From: Avoscillospira sp045652125
Lineage (GTDB): Bacteria; Bacillota; Clostridia; Oscillospirales; Oscillospiraceae
DNA: 52,905 nt
Reading direction: 5' to 3'
Assembly: GCA_045652125.1 (NCBI GenBank)
Contig: JAZRTT010000018.1
Span: 1 to 52,905 of the forward strand
Shown: positions 1-8,209 of the stretch, one piece after another
Position numbering within the stretch: the stretch's first letter is position 1
Layout: each line of letters begins with the position of its first letter
Made by a program: the position numbers and the translations under genes
The notes under the pieces: model-generated
The model's database searches: none
What the model was told of the DNA's origin: nothing
Seen by the model: only the letters and a program-made list of their open reading frames with translations

Positions 1-1
1 C

Positions 2-136
2 ATTGGCGAAACGACAGACAAGCTTTTGCCGGAGGACATTGCACAGACCGTACTTTATGTTGCAGATCTTCCTCAGCGTGCGGTTGTTGAAGACGTGACC
101 GTTTGGGGAATCGACAAGCAGGTAAACCCCCTGTAA
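2..136 (+). CDS. SDR-family oxidoreductase, C-terminal fragment
   Basis: An open frame enters from the left edge and stops at a TAA. Its 44 residues resemble the C-terminus of short-chain dehydrogenases: LLPEDIAQTVLYVADLP followed by a short hydrophobic strand matches the usual 'pEDvAeaVlfal..P' helix after the NAD(P) domain. The catalytic Ser/Tyr/Lys and the nucleotide-binding motif lie outside the window, so substrate cannot be judged. The next gene begins 13 nt downstream on the same strand, so the two probably share a transcript. The family call is inference from a short piece. Confidence 0.6.
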   Translation: MGETTDKLLPEDIAQTVLYVADLPQRAVVEDVTVWGIDKQVNPL

Positions 137-149
137 CGGTGTAATGTAA

Positions 150-1451
150 ATGAAACAACTTTTTTGTGATGTTATGATTCTTGGTGCAGGCGCCGGTGGT
201 TTCGGTGCCTGCAGCAAGCTTGCCGAACACAACATTTCAACCGTGATCGTTGATAAAAATCCCGGTTTCGGAGGCACTGCCGTGTACAGCGGCGTATCTT
301 GCTTTGAGCCGGGCGTTTCCCTTGACGGCATCCATCGCACACTTGCCGATAAGCTTATGAAAAACGGCGGCGGCGAGGTTCAAAAAAGCATCCCCAGCCG
401 GTTTACATTCAGCAAAGACCGCACCTGTGCCGATGACAGCGAGCCGCTCGTTTCCCCGGGTTATCGCTGGGGGCTGTCTGCCGCTTGCGGAGACCGTTAT
501 GAAGATACATTAAAACGCTGTAAAAGTCTTTGCAGCAGCACCCGCGATTTGAAAAGATTTATGACCGATGAGAATGCCCTTGGTGCTGCCATGCACGAAG
601 TTATTTCCAAACATTCTCAATGGGTCACACCTCTTTTCAATCACAACTATGTCCGCTGCAAAACCCAAGGCAGAAGCATCGTATCCGTTACCGTTTCAAA
701 CGGCAGCGAAGAAACGGAAATATTTGCCAAATATTTTATCGATGCCAGCGGCAGTATCGTCCTTTTGCGTGATGCAGGCTGCCCCTATGAAATCGGCCAG
801 AATGCCGATTTGTCGAAAGTCAACGGGATGACGGTGGTATTCCGGGTAACCAAAGAAGCTTGTCCGGATATTGAAGTAACATGCAAGGAAGATATCAGCC
901 AATGGAAAGAAGAACGGCTGGCGAATGTTGTATCTTGTTTCAATATGTACCCGAATGGAGATATTAACATCAATATGCTCCCCACCCTTACGGGAAAAGA
1001 GTACTTTGATTTTGGCGAAAAGGCATATGATGTGGGGATCTGCCGTGTTCTGGCTTATTGGGAACATTTGCAAAACCTGCACGCGGAATTGAAAGATTAT
1101 CGCATAAAAAAGATTTTCTTACCCGGCATCAGAGAAGATTATCGTCTGGTAGGAAAGAAAGTGCTGACTTCGGATGATATCATTCACGGCATAAACAAAG
1201 CAGAAAAACCCATCGCCATTGCAGACCACGCCCTTGATTCCCACGGCAGTGACGGTCAACTAAGCGGCGAGGTGCAGGAACCATACGGCATACCCATCGA
1301 ATGTACCATGCCGTCAGAATACGACAATGCCTTTGCCGCCTGCCGCGGAGCTTCCTTTTCCTCGGTCGTTGCATCCTCGGCAAGACTTACAAGAACCATG
1401 ATGTCAATGGGCGAAGGTGTCGCAAAATATATCATCGCCGCCCTGCAATAA
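150..1451 (+). CDS. FAD-dependent oxidoreductase
   Basis: A 433-residue flavoprotein of the FAD_oxidored type. The dinucleotide-binding fold is at the extreme N-terminus, with G12-A-G14-A-G16-G17 followed by a strand ending in an acidic residue (IVDKNPGFGG), as expected for FAD binding. A second FAD-contact strand (YFIDASGS) sits near residues 195-202. There is no signal peptide and no membrane segment. The ribosome site is weak (GGTG), which fits coupling to the SDR gene just upstream. The two may act as a redox pair, but the substrate cannot be read from the sequence. A strong terminator follows. Confidence 0.75.
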   Translation: MKQLFCDVMILGAGAGGFGACSKLAEHNISTVIVDKNPGFGGTAVYSGVSCFEPGVSLDGIHRTLADKLMKNGGGEVQKSIPSRFTFSKDRTCADDSEPLVSPGYRWGLSAACGDRYEDTLKRCKSLCSSTRDLKRFMTDENALGAAMHEVISKHSQWVTPLFNHNYVRCKTQGRSIVSVTVSNGSEETEIFAKYFIDASGSIVLLRDAGCPYEIGQNADLSKVNGMTVVFRVTKEACPDIEVTCKEDISQWKEERLANVVSCFNMYPNGDININMLPTLTGKEYFDFGEKAYDVGICRVLAYWEHLQNLHAELKDYRIKKIFLPGIREDYRLVGKKVLTSDDIIHGINKAEKPIAIADHALDSHGSDGQLSGEVQEPYGIPIECTMPSEYDNAFAACRGASFSSVVASSARLTRTMMSMGEGVAKYIIAALQ

Positions 1452-1488
1452 GCACGGCTGTTCCCAGCTTTTCCCGGCAAAATGAACC

Positions 1489-1524
1489 AAGTCCGCACCC
1501 GGCAAACCGGGTGCGGACTTTTTT
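1489..1524 (+). terminator. Rho-independent terminator after the FAD oxidoreductase
   Basis: A perfect 14-bp stem (1489-1502 with 1507-1520), a CAAA loop and a T run. It closes the rightward SDR-FAD transcript before the leftward gene that follows. Confidence 0.93.
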
Positions 1525-1584
1525 CTTACTTTCTGAACCTTTCCCCAACGGCTTTGGGGGCAGAAGCCCCGTTTTGCCGCTGCA

Positions 1585-2196
1585 TCAGCGATACATTTCG
1601 GCAAGATCCACAATAATATCCACGCATTTGTCCACGCCGACCAGTCCGGAATTCAGGCAAAGGTGGTAGTTCTGTGCCTCGCCCCAGTTGCGGTTGGTGT
1701 AGTGGCGATAGTAAACTTTTCGCTTATTGTCCTTGTCCGTCAGACGCTTTTCCGGTGTCTGCTTTGTTTCGCCGTAGAGCCGGAGAATTCGCTCCGCTCT
1801 GTACTTCATGTCTGCATGGACGAACACATGCAGGCAGTCCTCCCTTTCCCGAAGAATATAATCGGCACACCGGCCGATGATCACGCAGGGGCCTTCGTCC
1901 GCCAACCGGCGAATCACATTGGTCTGGCAGACAAAAAGCTGGTCAGAGGCCGACATGGTACCCATCATGGCCATGGGATTGGGAGAAACGGCAATATTGA
2001 ACAGAAAGCTGTTGGTCACCGGGGCATATTCACCGGCTTCTTCAATGAAGTCTGCGTGAAAGCCGCTTTCTTCGGCGACCCGATCCACAAGTTCTTTGTC
2101 ATAGCAGGGGATATTCAGACGTTTGGCCACTTCTCTTCCGATGGTGCGTCCGCCGCTGCCAAATGCACGGCTGATGGTAATGATCTTTTTTGTCAT
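1585..2196 (-). CDS. cytidylate kinase-like P-loop protein
   Basis: A 203-residue protein of the 'cytidylate kinase-like' family (Cytidylate_kin2 type). It starts MTKKIITISRAFGSGG, with a degenerate P-loop SRAFGSGGRTIG at residues 9-20, then the conserved CYDKELV segment near 31-37 and a R.A..I.R arginine-rich lid region (MKYRAERILRLYG) around 130-142. Canonical CMP kinase (Cmk) is longer, so the true substrate is uncertain; members are common in Clostridia. A GGAGG ribosome site sits 8 nt before the ATG. It is followed on the other strand by the FAD gene terminator. Confidence 0.75.
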   Translation of the reverse strand: MTKKIITISRAFGSGGRTIGREVAKRLNIPCYDKELVDRVAEESGFHADFIEEAGEYAPVTNSFLFNIAVSPNPMAMMGTMSASDQLFVCQTNVIRRLADEGPCVIIGRCADYILREREDCLHVFVHADMKYRAERILRLYGETKQTPEKRLTDKDNKRKVYYRHYTNRNWGEAQNYHLCLNSGLVGVDKCVDIIVDLAEMYR

Positions 2197-2227
2197 GGTA
2201 CAAACCTCCTTGTGGATACCTATTTTT

Positions 2228-2255
2228 ATTATACTCGGCTGCAGGGAAAAAACAA
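2228..2255 (-). promoter_or_regulatory. candidate promoter of the cytidylate kinase-like gene
   Basis: On the minus strand a perfect TATAAT (2228-2233) lies 16 nt from a TTGTTT -35-like box (2250-2255). It sits just upstream of the ribosome site, in the gap after the ttcA-like gene. Confidence 0.4.
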
Positions 2256-2258
2256 GCG

Positions 2259-3017
2259 TTATTCCGCGTCACCCTGAGGGACGGCATTTCTGCCCCGCGG
2301 CGGCAAAACAGGCCCCCATTCCGGGAGAGGAAGGCGCTGCATGGCACCGAAGATCTTGGTCTTTAGGTCGGGATATTGCTTTTGCAGCGCAGCCAGCAGC
2401 TCCTTGATCTCCTGCCGTTTGGTGGATTTATCCATCGGGCAGGTGTTGGGAACTACCGGAAGCTTCTGCCGTTCAGCGAATGCCGCCACCGCCTTTTCCC
2501 CCACATAGAGCATGGGACGAATCTGGGTCACGCCGGTACGGCTGAGGTATGTCACCGGCTGAAAACAGCTAAGCCGCCCTTCATAGAACAGCGACAGCAA
2601 AAAAGTCTCCACCGCATCGTCATAGTGATGCCCCAGGGCGATTTTATTAAACCCCTTGGCAAGCAAGGCGTCATTGAGAGCGCCTTTTCGCATTTTTGCA
2701 CACATGGAGCAGGGGTTCTTTTCCTTACGGACCTGGAAAACAATGGTGCCAATCTCCGTTGGGATGCAGGTATAAGGCACACCCAAACTGCGGCACAGAG
2801 TCTCTACCGGCGAGAAATCCATTCCCGGCAGCCCCATGTCAACGGTAATGGCCTCCAGGGTGAATGGCTTGGGGTAATATTCCCGCAAGGCGGCCAGAAT
2901 CACCAACAGGGCAAGAGAATCCTTGCCGCCGGAAACACCTACGGCGATCCGGTCCCCTGCTTCGATCATTTGATAGTCGTCCACGCACCGCCGGACAAAA
3001 CCCATAAGACGCTGCAT
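2259..3017 (-). CDS. TtcA-like tRNA 2-thiolation PP-loop ATPase
   Basis: A 252-residue N-type ATP pyrophosphatase. The PP-loop SGGKDS is at residues 29-34, followed by C103-x-x-C106 (CSMC), GHHYDDAVET and a third conserved Cys in NTCPMD. The CxxC plus distal Cys arrangement is that of TtcA-family tRNA thiolases, which bind an iron-sulfur cluster and put sulfur on a tRNA base; TtcA itself modifies cytidine 32. The exact target here is inferred from family only. An AAAGGAG ribosome site precedes the ATG. Confidence 0.82.
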   Translation of the reverse strand: MQRLMGFVRRCVDDYQMIEAGDRIAVGVSGGKDSLALLVILAALREYYPKPFTLEAITVDMGLPGMDFSPVETLCRSLGVPYTCIPTEIGTIVFQVRKEKNPCSMCAKMRKGALNDALLAKGFNKIALGHHYDDAVETFLLSLFYEGRLSCFQPVTYLSRTGVTQIRPMLYVGEKAVAAFAERQKLPVVPNTCPMDKSTKRQEIKELLAALQKQYPDLKTKIFGAMQRLPLPEWGPVLPPRGRNAVPQGDAE

Positions 3018-3128
3018 AAATTGCTCCTTTTCCGGAAAAATGCATTGTGAGAAAACAAGAGTAAATAAGAGAAATCAAGAGCATTCGAGAGTTTGCTCGG
3101 AGAAAAGTTAAATTTTAAAAAAATAGGG

Positions 3129-3157
3129 TTGACAGAAATTTTTCCCTGTGTTATAAA
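3129..3157 (+). promoter_or_regulatory. strong promoter for rplM-rpsI
   Basis: TTGACA (3129-3134), a 17-nt spacer and TATAAA (3152-3157). It is near-consensus sigma-A and the only good match in the 260-bp gap between the divergent ttcA-like gene and rplM. Confidence 0.85.
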
Positions 3158-3160
3158 GAG

Positions 3161-3278
3161 AAAGTGCCTTTGAGGAGATTTGTTTTTCTCTTCTGTTTTT
3201 ATTGTAACGGCGCACTTCAAATTTGTCAAAAATTTTTATATCATACGGAAGCATTATGCTTTCAATGGAGGGAAACTC
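3161..3278 (+). promoter_or_regulatory. rplM 5' leader, candidate L13 autoregulatory leader
   Basis: The transcript would have a leader of about 115 nt. AAGTGC (3162-3167) pairs with GCACTT (3212-3217), closing a domain that holds a purine-rich GAGGAGA opposite a pyrimidine-rich TCTCTTC. Firmicutes often have an L13-binding leader before rplM; whether this one belongs to that class needs a covariance search. The GGAGGG at 3267-3272 is the rplM ribosome site. Confidence 0.4.
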
Positions 3279-3710
3279 ATGTCCACTACTATGGCCAAAA
3301 AGGAGAACGTCCAGAGAAACTGGTATGTTCTCGATGCAGCCGGTAAGCCTCTGGGCCGTACCGCTGTCACCGCCGCCAAGCTTCTGCGCGGCAAGCACAA
3401 GCCCGATTTCACCCCCAACGTTGACTGCGGCGATTTCGTTATCGTTATCAATGTCGACAAGGCGATCCTCACCGGCAAAAAGTTAGAACAAAAAAAGTAC
3501 TACCATCACACCGGTTGGGTCGGTAACCTGAAGGAAGTCAAGTATCGCATCCTGATGGAAGAGCGCCCCGAGTTCGCTATGGAACTGGCTGTTAAGGGTA
3601 TGCTGCCCAAGAATGCTCTGGGTCGCGCTGCCATGACTCGTCTGAAGCTGTACGCAGGCGCCGAGCACAACAACGCTGCTCAGAAGCCCGTCGCTTGGAC
3701 TCTGGACTAA
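3279..3710 (+). CDS. rplM: 50S ribosomal protein L13
   Basis: L13 of the large ribosomal subunit, 143 residues, the normal length. It begins MSTTMAKKENVQRNWYVLDA with the family core NWYVLDAAGKPLGR and ends with the conserved AMTRLKLYAGAEH segment. The frame is open further upstream, but GGAGGG six nt before this ATG and homology fix the start. rpsI follows after 18 nt with its own AGGGAGG site, forming the standard L13-S9 operon under a strong promoter. Confidence 0.97.
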   Translation: MSTTMAKKENVQRNWYVLDAAGKPLGRTAVTAAKLLRGKHKPDFTPNVDCGDFVIVINVDKAILTGKKLEQKKYYHHTGWVGNLKEVKYRILMEERPEFAMELAVKGMLPKNALGRAAMTRLKLYAGAEHNNAAQKPVAWTLD

Positions 3711-3728
3711 TCAGGGAGGTAACAGAAT

Positions 3729-4133
3729 ATGTACGAGAGCAAAAGAGCATACCACTACGGCACCGGTCGCCGGAAGTCCTCCGTAGCCCGTGTCCGTGTT
3801 TATGAAAACGGTACCGGTTCCATCACCATCAACGGCCGTGATATCGACGATTATTTCGGTCTGGACACCTTGAAGCTGTTGGTTCGTCAGCCCCTGAATC
3901 TGACTGAGCTGCTGGGCAAGGTCGACGTGGTCGTTTCCGTCGCCGGCGGCGGCGTTACCGGTCAGGCCGGTGCGATCCGTCATGGCATTTCCCGCGCACT
4001 TCTGGGTGTGAATCCCGAATACCGCGCCGCTCTGAAGGCCGCCGGTTTCCTGACCCGCGACCCCAGAATGAAGGAAAGAAAGAAGTACGGCTTGAAAGCC
4101 GCACGTCGCGCACCCCAGTTCTCCAAGAGATAA
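3729..4133 (+). CDS. rpsI: 30S ribosomal protein S9
   Basis: S9 of the small subunit, 134 residues. It has the YGTGRRKSSVARV start, the GGGVTGQAGAIRHGISRAL core and the basic C-terminal tail ending in QFSKR, which reaches the P-site tRNA in ribosome structures. It is co-transcribed with rplM and closed by a strong terminator 20 nt after its stop. Confidence 0.98.
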   Translation: MYESKRAYHYGTGRRKSSVARVRVYENGTGSITINGRDIDDYFGLDTLKLLVRQPLNLTELLGKVDVVVSVAGGGVTGQAGAIRHGISRALLGVNPEYRAALKAAGFLTRDPRMKERKKYGLKAARRAPQFSKR

Positions 4134-4153
4134 TCGTTTTATATGGTTTTCCT

Positions 4154-4188
4154 GTCCCGGAAGCCCCTGCGGCTTTCGGGACTTTTTT
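4154..4188 (+). terminator. Rho-independent terminator of rplM-rpsI
   Basis: A 12-bp stem (4154-4165 with 4171-4182, one G-U pair), a 5-nt loop and six T residues. Confidence 0.93.
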
Positions 4189-4231
4189 CTACTGGTGTGC
4201 GGTCAGAGCTCCTTGGCTGTGCGTATATTGC

Positions 4232-4264
4232 AAGAAGCCACCCATTCGGGTGGCTTCTTTTGTT
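4232..4264 (+). terminator. second hairpin terminator between rpsI and aspS
   Basis: A perfect 12-bp stem (4232-4243 with 4248-4259), an ATTC loop and a T-rich tail on the plus strand. On the minus strand only two T follow, so it acts as a back-up for rpsI and perhaps weakly for aspS. Confidence 0.75.
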
Positions 4265-4303
4265 TGGATTTTTCGTCTCTGTATGCCTTGGAATGGCAGG
4301 GGC

Positions 4304-6082
4304 TTATTCTTCCACCGGCACTAACGCAATATGCAGCTCGTCGAGTTGCTTCTGGTTCACAGCGCTGGGGGCATCCATCATAACATCCTGTGCCTTCTGA
4401 TTCATGGGGAAGGTAATGACCTCCCGGATGGACTCCTCGCCGGTCAGCAGCATGATCATCCGGTCAATACCGGGGGCGGCACCGGCATGGGGCGGTGCAC
4501 CATAGGTGAAGGCGTTGTACATAGCGGGGAACTTGGCCTTGACATCCTCCTCCCCCAAACCTACCATCCGGAATGCCTTGACCATGATTTCGGGGCGGTG
4601 GTTACGAACAGCGCCGGAAGCGGTCTCGTAGCCGTTGACAACCAAGTCATACTGCTGGGCATTGATGTCCAACAGCTTTTCGGTATTGCCTTCTGCTTCT
4701 TCCAAAGCGGTCAGACCGCCGGAAGGCATGGAGAAGGGGTTGTGGCAGAATTCCAGTTCGCCGGACTCTTCGCCGATTTCGTACATGGGGAAATCCACGA
4801 TCCAGCACATAGCGTACTGCTCCTCGTCAAAATGGCCGGGAACCCGCTTGCCCAGGAAGTTGCGGGCGACACCTGCAGTCTTTTGGGCAACTGCTTTCTT
4901 GCCGGCAGCCATGACCACAAAGCTTCCGGGTCTCAGGTCCAGCGCGGACTTGAAGCTTTCGGCCCGTTCCAGCAGGAACTTGCTGATTCCGCCGGTCAGC
5001 GTCCCGGTTTCATCCACTTTGACCCAGCAGATCTTGCTGCCGGTCTGGACTTCCACGTCCGTCAGCAGTTTGTCGATCCACTTTCGGGGCTGGTCAAAAT
5101 CGTGGACCACCACGGCCTTCACGCAGGGGCTGTCAAAGGGGCCAAAGCCGCAGCCCTTGACCACATCGGTCACATCCTGCAATTCCAGATCCACACGCAG
5201 ATCGGGCTTGTCAGAACCATACCGCTCCATGGCTTCCTTGAAGGGGATTCGGCGCAGGGGCGCTTCGGCTACGCGGGAACCGTATTTGCCGAACTTCCGG
5301 AAAATGGGGATCAGCACATCTTCCAGGGTAGACAGCACATCATTCTGGGTGGCGAATGCCATTTCCATATCCAACTGATAGAACTCGCCGGGGGTACGGT
5401 CGCCGCGGGCATCTTCATCCCGGAAGCAGGGTGCGATCTGGAAATACCGGTCAAATCCGGAGGTCATGAGCAGCTGCTTGAACTGCTGAGGTGCCTGCGG
5501 CAGCGCATAGAACTTGCCGGGGTGCTTTCTGGCCGGCACCAAATAGTCACGGGCACCTTCGGGGCTGGATGCGGTAAGAATGGGGGTGGTGATCTCCAAA
5601 AAGCCTTTTTCCGTCATGGCGGCACGAATGGCAGCCACCACTTGACAGCGGAGAATGATATTCTTCTTCACAGCAGGATTTCTCAGATCCAGATAGCGGT
5701 GCTTCAGACGCAGACTTTCTTCCGCCTCCCGGCTCCGGTTGATTTCGAAAGGCAGCTCGTTGTGGATGCAGGTGCCAAGGACTTCGATCTTGGCAGGGAC
5801 AACTTCCACCTCTCCGGTGGCCTGCTTGGGGTTCTTGCTGGCACGCTCGCGGACCACACCCTCCACGGAGATGGTGGTCTCCTTGTTGAGGGGCTTGATG
5901 ATGTTCATCATGTCCTGTGTCTCTACCACGACCTGCGTTGTTCCGTAAAAATCACGGACAACCACAAAGGCAAAGTTGGCACCCACGGAACGGACATTTT
6001 CCATCCATCCGACGATTTTAACATTCTGACCCACATGCTCCATACGGAGTTCATTACAGGTATGGGTACGGGATTGCATCAT
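4304..6082 (-). CDS. aspS: aspartyl-tRNA synthetase
   Basis: A class II synthetase charging tRNA-Asp, 592 residues, the bacterial-type length with the GAD insertion. The N-terminal OB-fold anticodon domain (residues 1-110) includes VGWMENVRSVGANFAFVVVRD. Motif 2 reads FRDEDARGDRTPGEFYQLDMEM, and motif 3 GAAPGIDRMIMLLTG is near the end. Two adjacent ATG codons are possible; the first is placed best behind AAAAGGA. It follows hisS by 57 nt and is probably expressed from the hisS T-box transcript. Confidence 0.96.
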   Translation of the reverse strand: MMQSRTHTCNELRMEHVGQNVKIVGWMENVRSVGANFAFVVVRDFYGTTQVVVETQDMMNIIKPLNKETTISVEGVVRERASKNPKQATGEVEVVPAKIEVLGTCIHNELPFEINRSREAEESLRLKHRYLDLRNPAVKKNIILRCQVVAAIRAAMTEKGFLEITTPILTASSPEGARDYLVPARKHPGKFYALPQAPQQFKQLLMTSGFDRYFQIAPCFRDEDARGDRTPGEFYQLDMEMAFATQNDVLSTLEDVLIPIFRKFGKYGSRVAEAPLRRIPFKEAMERYGSDKPDLRVDLELQDVTDVVKGCGFGPFDSPCVKAVVVHDFDQPRKWIDKLLTDVEVQTGSKICWVKVDETGTLTGGISKFLLERAESFKSALDLRPGSFVVMAAGKKAVAQKTAGVARNFLGKRVPGHFDEEQYAMCWIVDFPMYEIGEESGELEFCHNPFSMPSGGLTALEEAEGNTEKLLDINAQQYDLVVNGYETASGAVRNHRPEIMVKAFRMVGLGEEDVKAKFPAMYNAFTYGAPPHAGAAPGIDRMIMLLTGEESIREVITFPMNQKAQDVMMDAPSAVNQKQLDELHIALVPVEE

Positions 6083-6139
6083 AGTTCGTCATTCCTTTTT
6101 TGTTCTATTTTTCTTATCCCCCAATGGGGGCCGCATACG

Positions 6140-7492
6140 TTACTCTATAATAATTGTGCCGCTGTTTTTTTCTTCCAGTCCGGCTTTGATCCATGCGGCC
6201 GCTTCCCCGGCGGAAACCGTGACCTGCTCACCCTTGTACAAGTCCTTTACGGAACAGGCACCGGCGGCAATCTCATCTTCTCCCAGAAATACGGCATAGG
6301 GGATCCCCAGCTTGTCGGCGTAAGACATTTTTGCCTTGAATTTTTTCTTTTCACAGTACAGCTGCACCCGAATGCCCTGATCTCTCAGCTCTGTGGCAAG
6401 CCGAATGGCAGGTGCCGGGTCCTCGGTCATGGGCAGAATCAGCACATCTGCCGGGGCGGTGTTCAATCGGTCGTTGAGCATATTCTGTTCGCCCAGCACA
6501 TAGAACAACCGAGTCAGACCAATGGAGATTCCCACGCCGGGCAAAGGCTTATCGATATAATATTCCGCCAAATTGTCATAGCGGCCGCCGGAACAGATGG
6601 AGCCGATCTCCGGATGATCCAGCATACAAGTCTCATAGACCGTGCCGGTGTAATAATCCAGTCCCCGGGCAATGGTCAGATCCACCGCAAAATTCTCCTG
6701 CGGCACACCAAAGGCGGACAGGTACTTCACCACCGTGTTCAGTTCCTGCAGACCTAAATCAAACTGTTCGTTTCTTCCTTCATAGGCAGTCAGGGCGTTC
6801 AGGACTTCTTCGTTTGTGCCGGAAATTTGGGTAAAGTTCATGATCTCGGCGGCATATTCCGCCGTCAGACCCAGTTCCTCCACCAAGAGATCCGTCACCT
6901 TATGGGCACCGATCTTATCCAGCTTGTCCACTGTCCGCATAATATCGCCGGACTGTGCTGTCAGACCCAGCATGGCGTAAAAACCACTCAATATTTTTCG
7001 GTTATTCACCCGAATCTGGAATCGCCGCAGACCCAGCGCAGTAAACGTCCGGAAAATGATCGCCGGAATCTCCGCCTCATTGATGATATCCAGCTTGCCG
7101 TCACCGATCACATCAATATCCGCCTGATAAAACTCCCGGAAGCGACCCCGCTGTGCCCGTTCCCCCCGATAAACCTTGCCGATCTGATACCGGCGGAAGG
7201 GGAAGGACAGCTCTCCGTAGTGGAGGGCCACATACTTGGCAAGGGGGACGGTCAGGTCAAACCGCAGGGCCAGATCACTATCGCCTTTCCGAAACCGATA
7301 GACCTGCTTCTCCGTCTCTCCGCCGCCTTTTGCCAAAAGCACATCGGCCGCCTCGATCACCGGTGTGTCCAGCGGGGTAAAGCCATATCTGGAATAGGTG
7401 CTGCGGAGCACCTCCATGATTCGCTCCATCTGCACCTGCGGTGCCGGCAGCAGTTCCATGAAGCCGGAAAGGGTTCTGGGTTTCATTGCCAT
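6140..7492 (-). CDS. hisS: histidyl-tRNA synthetase
   Basis: A class II synthetase charging tRNA-His, about 450 residues. It has motif 2 (FRRYQIGKVYRGERAQRGRFREFYQAD), the histidine-binding signatures RGLDYYTGTVYE and CSGGRYDNL, and a C-terminal anticodon domain. The frame is open for 32 codons upstream, but those cover the T-box terminator, so the start is placed at MAMKPRTLSGF with GAGAGGAA upstream. It is the first gene of hisS-aspS. Confidence 0.95.
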   Translation of the reverse strand: MAMKPRTLSGFMELLPAPQVQMERIMEVLRSTYSRYGFTPLDTPVIEAADVLLAKGGGETEKQVYRFRKGDSDLALRFDLTVPLAKYVALHYGELSFPFRRYQIGKVYRGERAQRGRFREFYQADIDVIGDGKLDIINEAEIPAIIFRTFTALGLRRFQIRVNNRKILSGFYAMLGLTAQSGDIMRTVDKLDKIGAHKVTDLLVEELGLTAEYAAEIMNFTQISGTNEEVLNALTAYEGRNEQFDLGLQELNTVVKYLSAFGVPQENFAVDLTIARGLDYYTGTVYETCMLDHPEIGSICSGGRYDNLAEYYIDKPLPGVGISIGLTRLFYVLGEQNMLNDRLNTAPADVLILPMTEDPAPAIRLATELRDQGIRVQLYCEKKKFKAKMSYADKLGIPYAVFLGEDEIAAGACSVKDLYKGEQVTVSAGEAAAWIKAGLEEKNSGTIIIE

Positions 7493-7520
7493 ATTTCTTT
7501 CGTTCCTCTCTTTCTGGAAA

Positions 7521-7725
7521 ATAGAAAACTCCCGCCCTATGATCGTATCATGGGACGAGAGTATGCCGTGCATACTTCGTGGTGCCACCCACGTTCAGGG
7601 AATCCTCCCCCTTGATTTCCGTCCATACGGGACGGGCGTTGGCTCCGCAGGTGTCTTTCCTCCCAAGGGCTGTGCAAGAGGCTTCCAGCCTTGACCTCTC
7701 TCTCTGTGGCTGCACATGGAAGTAC
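7521..7725 (-). promoter_or_regulatory. T-box leader of hisS-aspS
   Basis: The minus strand carries the T-box bulge core GGGTGGCACCACGAAG (7590 to 7575). It is followed by a 16-bp terminator stem (7547-7562 with 7528-7543, a few G-U pairs) and a T-rich tail, just before hisS. An AGAGAGAG-containing stem I candidate lies farther upstream (about 7610-7720). T-boxes bind uncharged tRNA and switch from terminator to antiterminator. The specifier cannot be fixed by eye: the candidate AAAGACACC holds both GAC (Asp) and CAC (His). Confidence 0.85.
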
Positions 7726-7759
7726 TGCTTCTGCATCTTTGCCGCTGATAAAACGCTTC

Positions 7760-8176
7760 TTACCGCAGGCTGCGCTTGGGCCGAATCATTTCTCTCCAGT
7801 CCAGATCGCCCCGCTGCAGGCCCAATATCAGCATCTCCGCCGATGCCAGATTGGTGGCACAGGGGACATTATAGCTGTCACACAAATGGATGGTCTGCAT
7901 GATTCGCTGATCTTCCCAGTTGTCGTTGCCGTTGGGATCTGCAAACAAAATCACCATATCCACTTCATTGTAGGCGATCCGCACATCCACCTGCTGATGG
8001 CCGCCCTGATGGCTGGACAAAAACAGGGAAACAGGCAGACCCGTGGCGTCCATGATCAGCCGGCCTGTGGTCGCCGTGGCAGATAAACTGTGCTTGGAAA
8101 GGATGCTTTTATAGGCTGTGCAGAACTGAACCATCAGTTCTTTTTTCTTATCGTGCGCCATCAAAGTAATATTCAT
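7760..8176 (-). CDS. methylglyoxal synthase-like protein with altered active site
   Basis: A 138-residue protein matching clostridial methylglyoxal synthases end to end: MAHDKKKELMVQFC at the start, ATTGRLI, DMVILFADP, VPCATNLASAEML and GDLDWREM at the end. The enzyme makes methylglyoxal from dihydroxyacetone phosphate. Several normally invariant positions are changed: the GGDQQ motif holding the catalytic Asp (E. coli Asp71) is GGHQQ (His60), SGP is SSH, and the PHxPD segment (E. coli His98, Asp101) is NWEDQ. The E. coli His19 and Asp91 equivalents (His8, Asp80) remain. It follows minD by 33 nt, echoing the clostridial minCDE-rodA-mgsA order. Activity is doubtful. Confidence 0.8.
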   Translation of the reverse strand: MNITLMAHDKKKELMVQFCTAYKSILSKHSLSATATTGRLIMDATGLPVSLFLSSHQGGHQQVDVRIAYNEVDMVILFADPNGNDNWEDQRIMQTIHLCDSYNVPCATNLASAEMLILGLQRGDLDWREMIRPKRSLR

Positions 8177-8209
8177 AGTCTCACCCCATCGTAGTCAGAA
8201 TGGTGTTGG

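Noticed and set aside
4331..6757. An 808-codon plus-strand frame over aspS and hisS
   Set aside because: Antisense to two unmistakable synthetases; no start signal and no family match.
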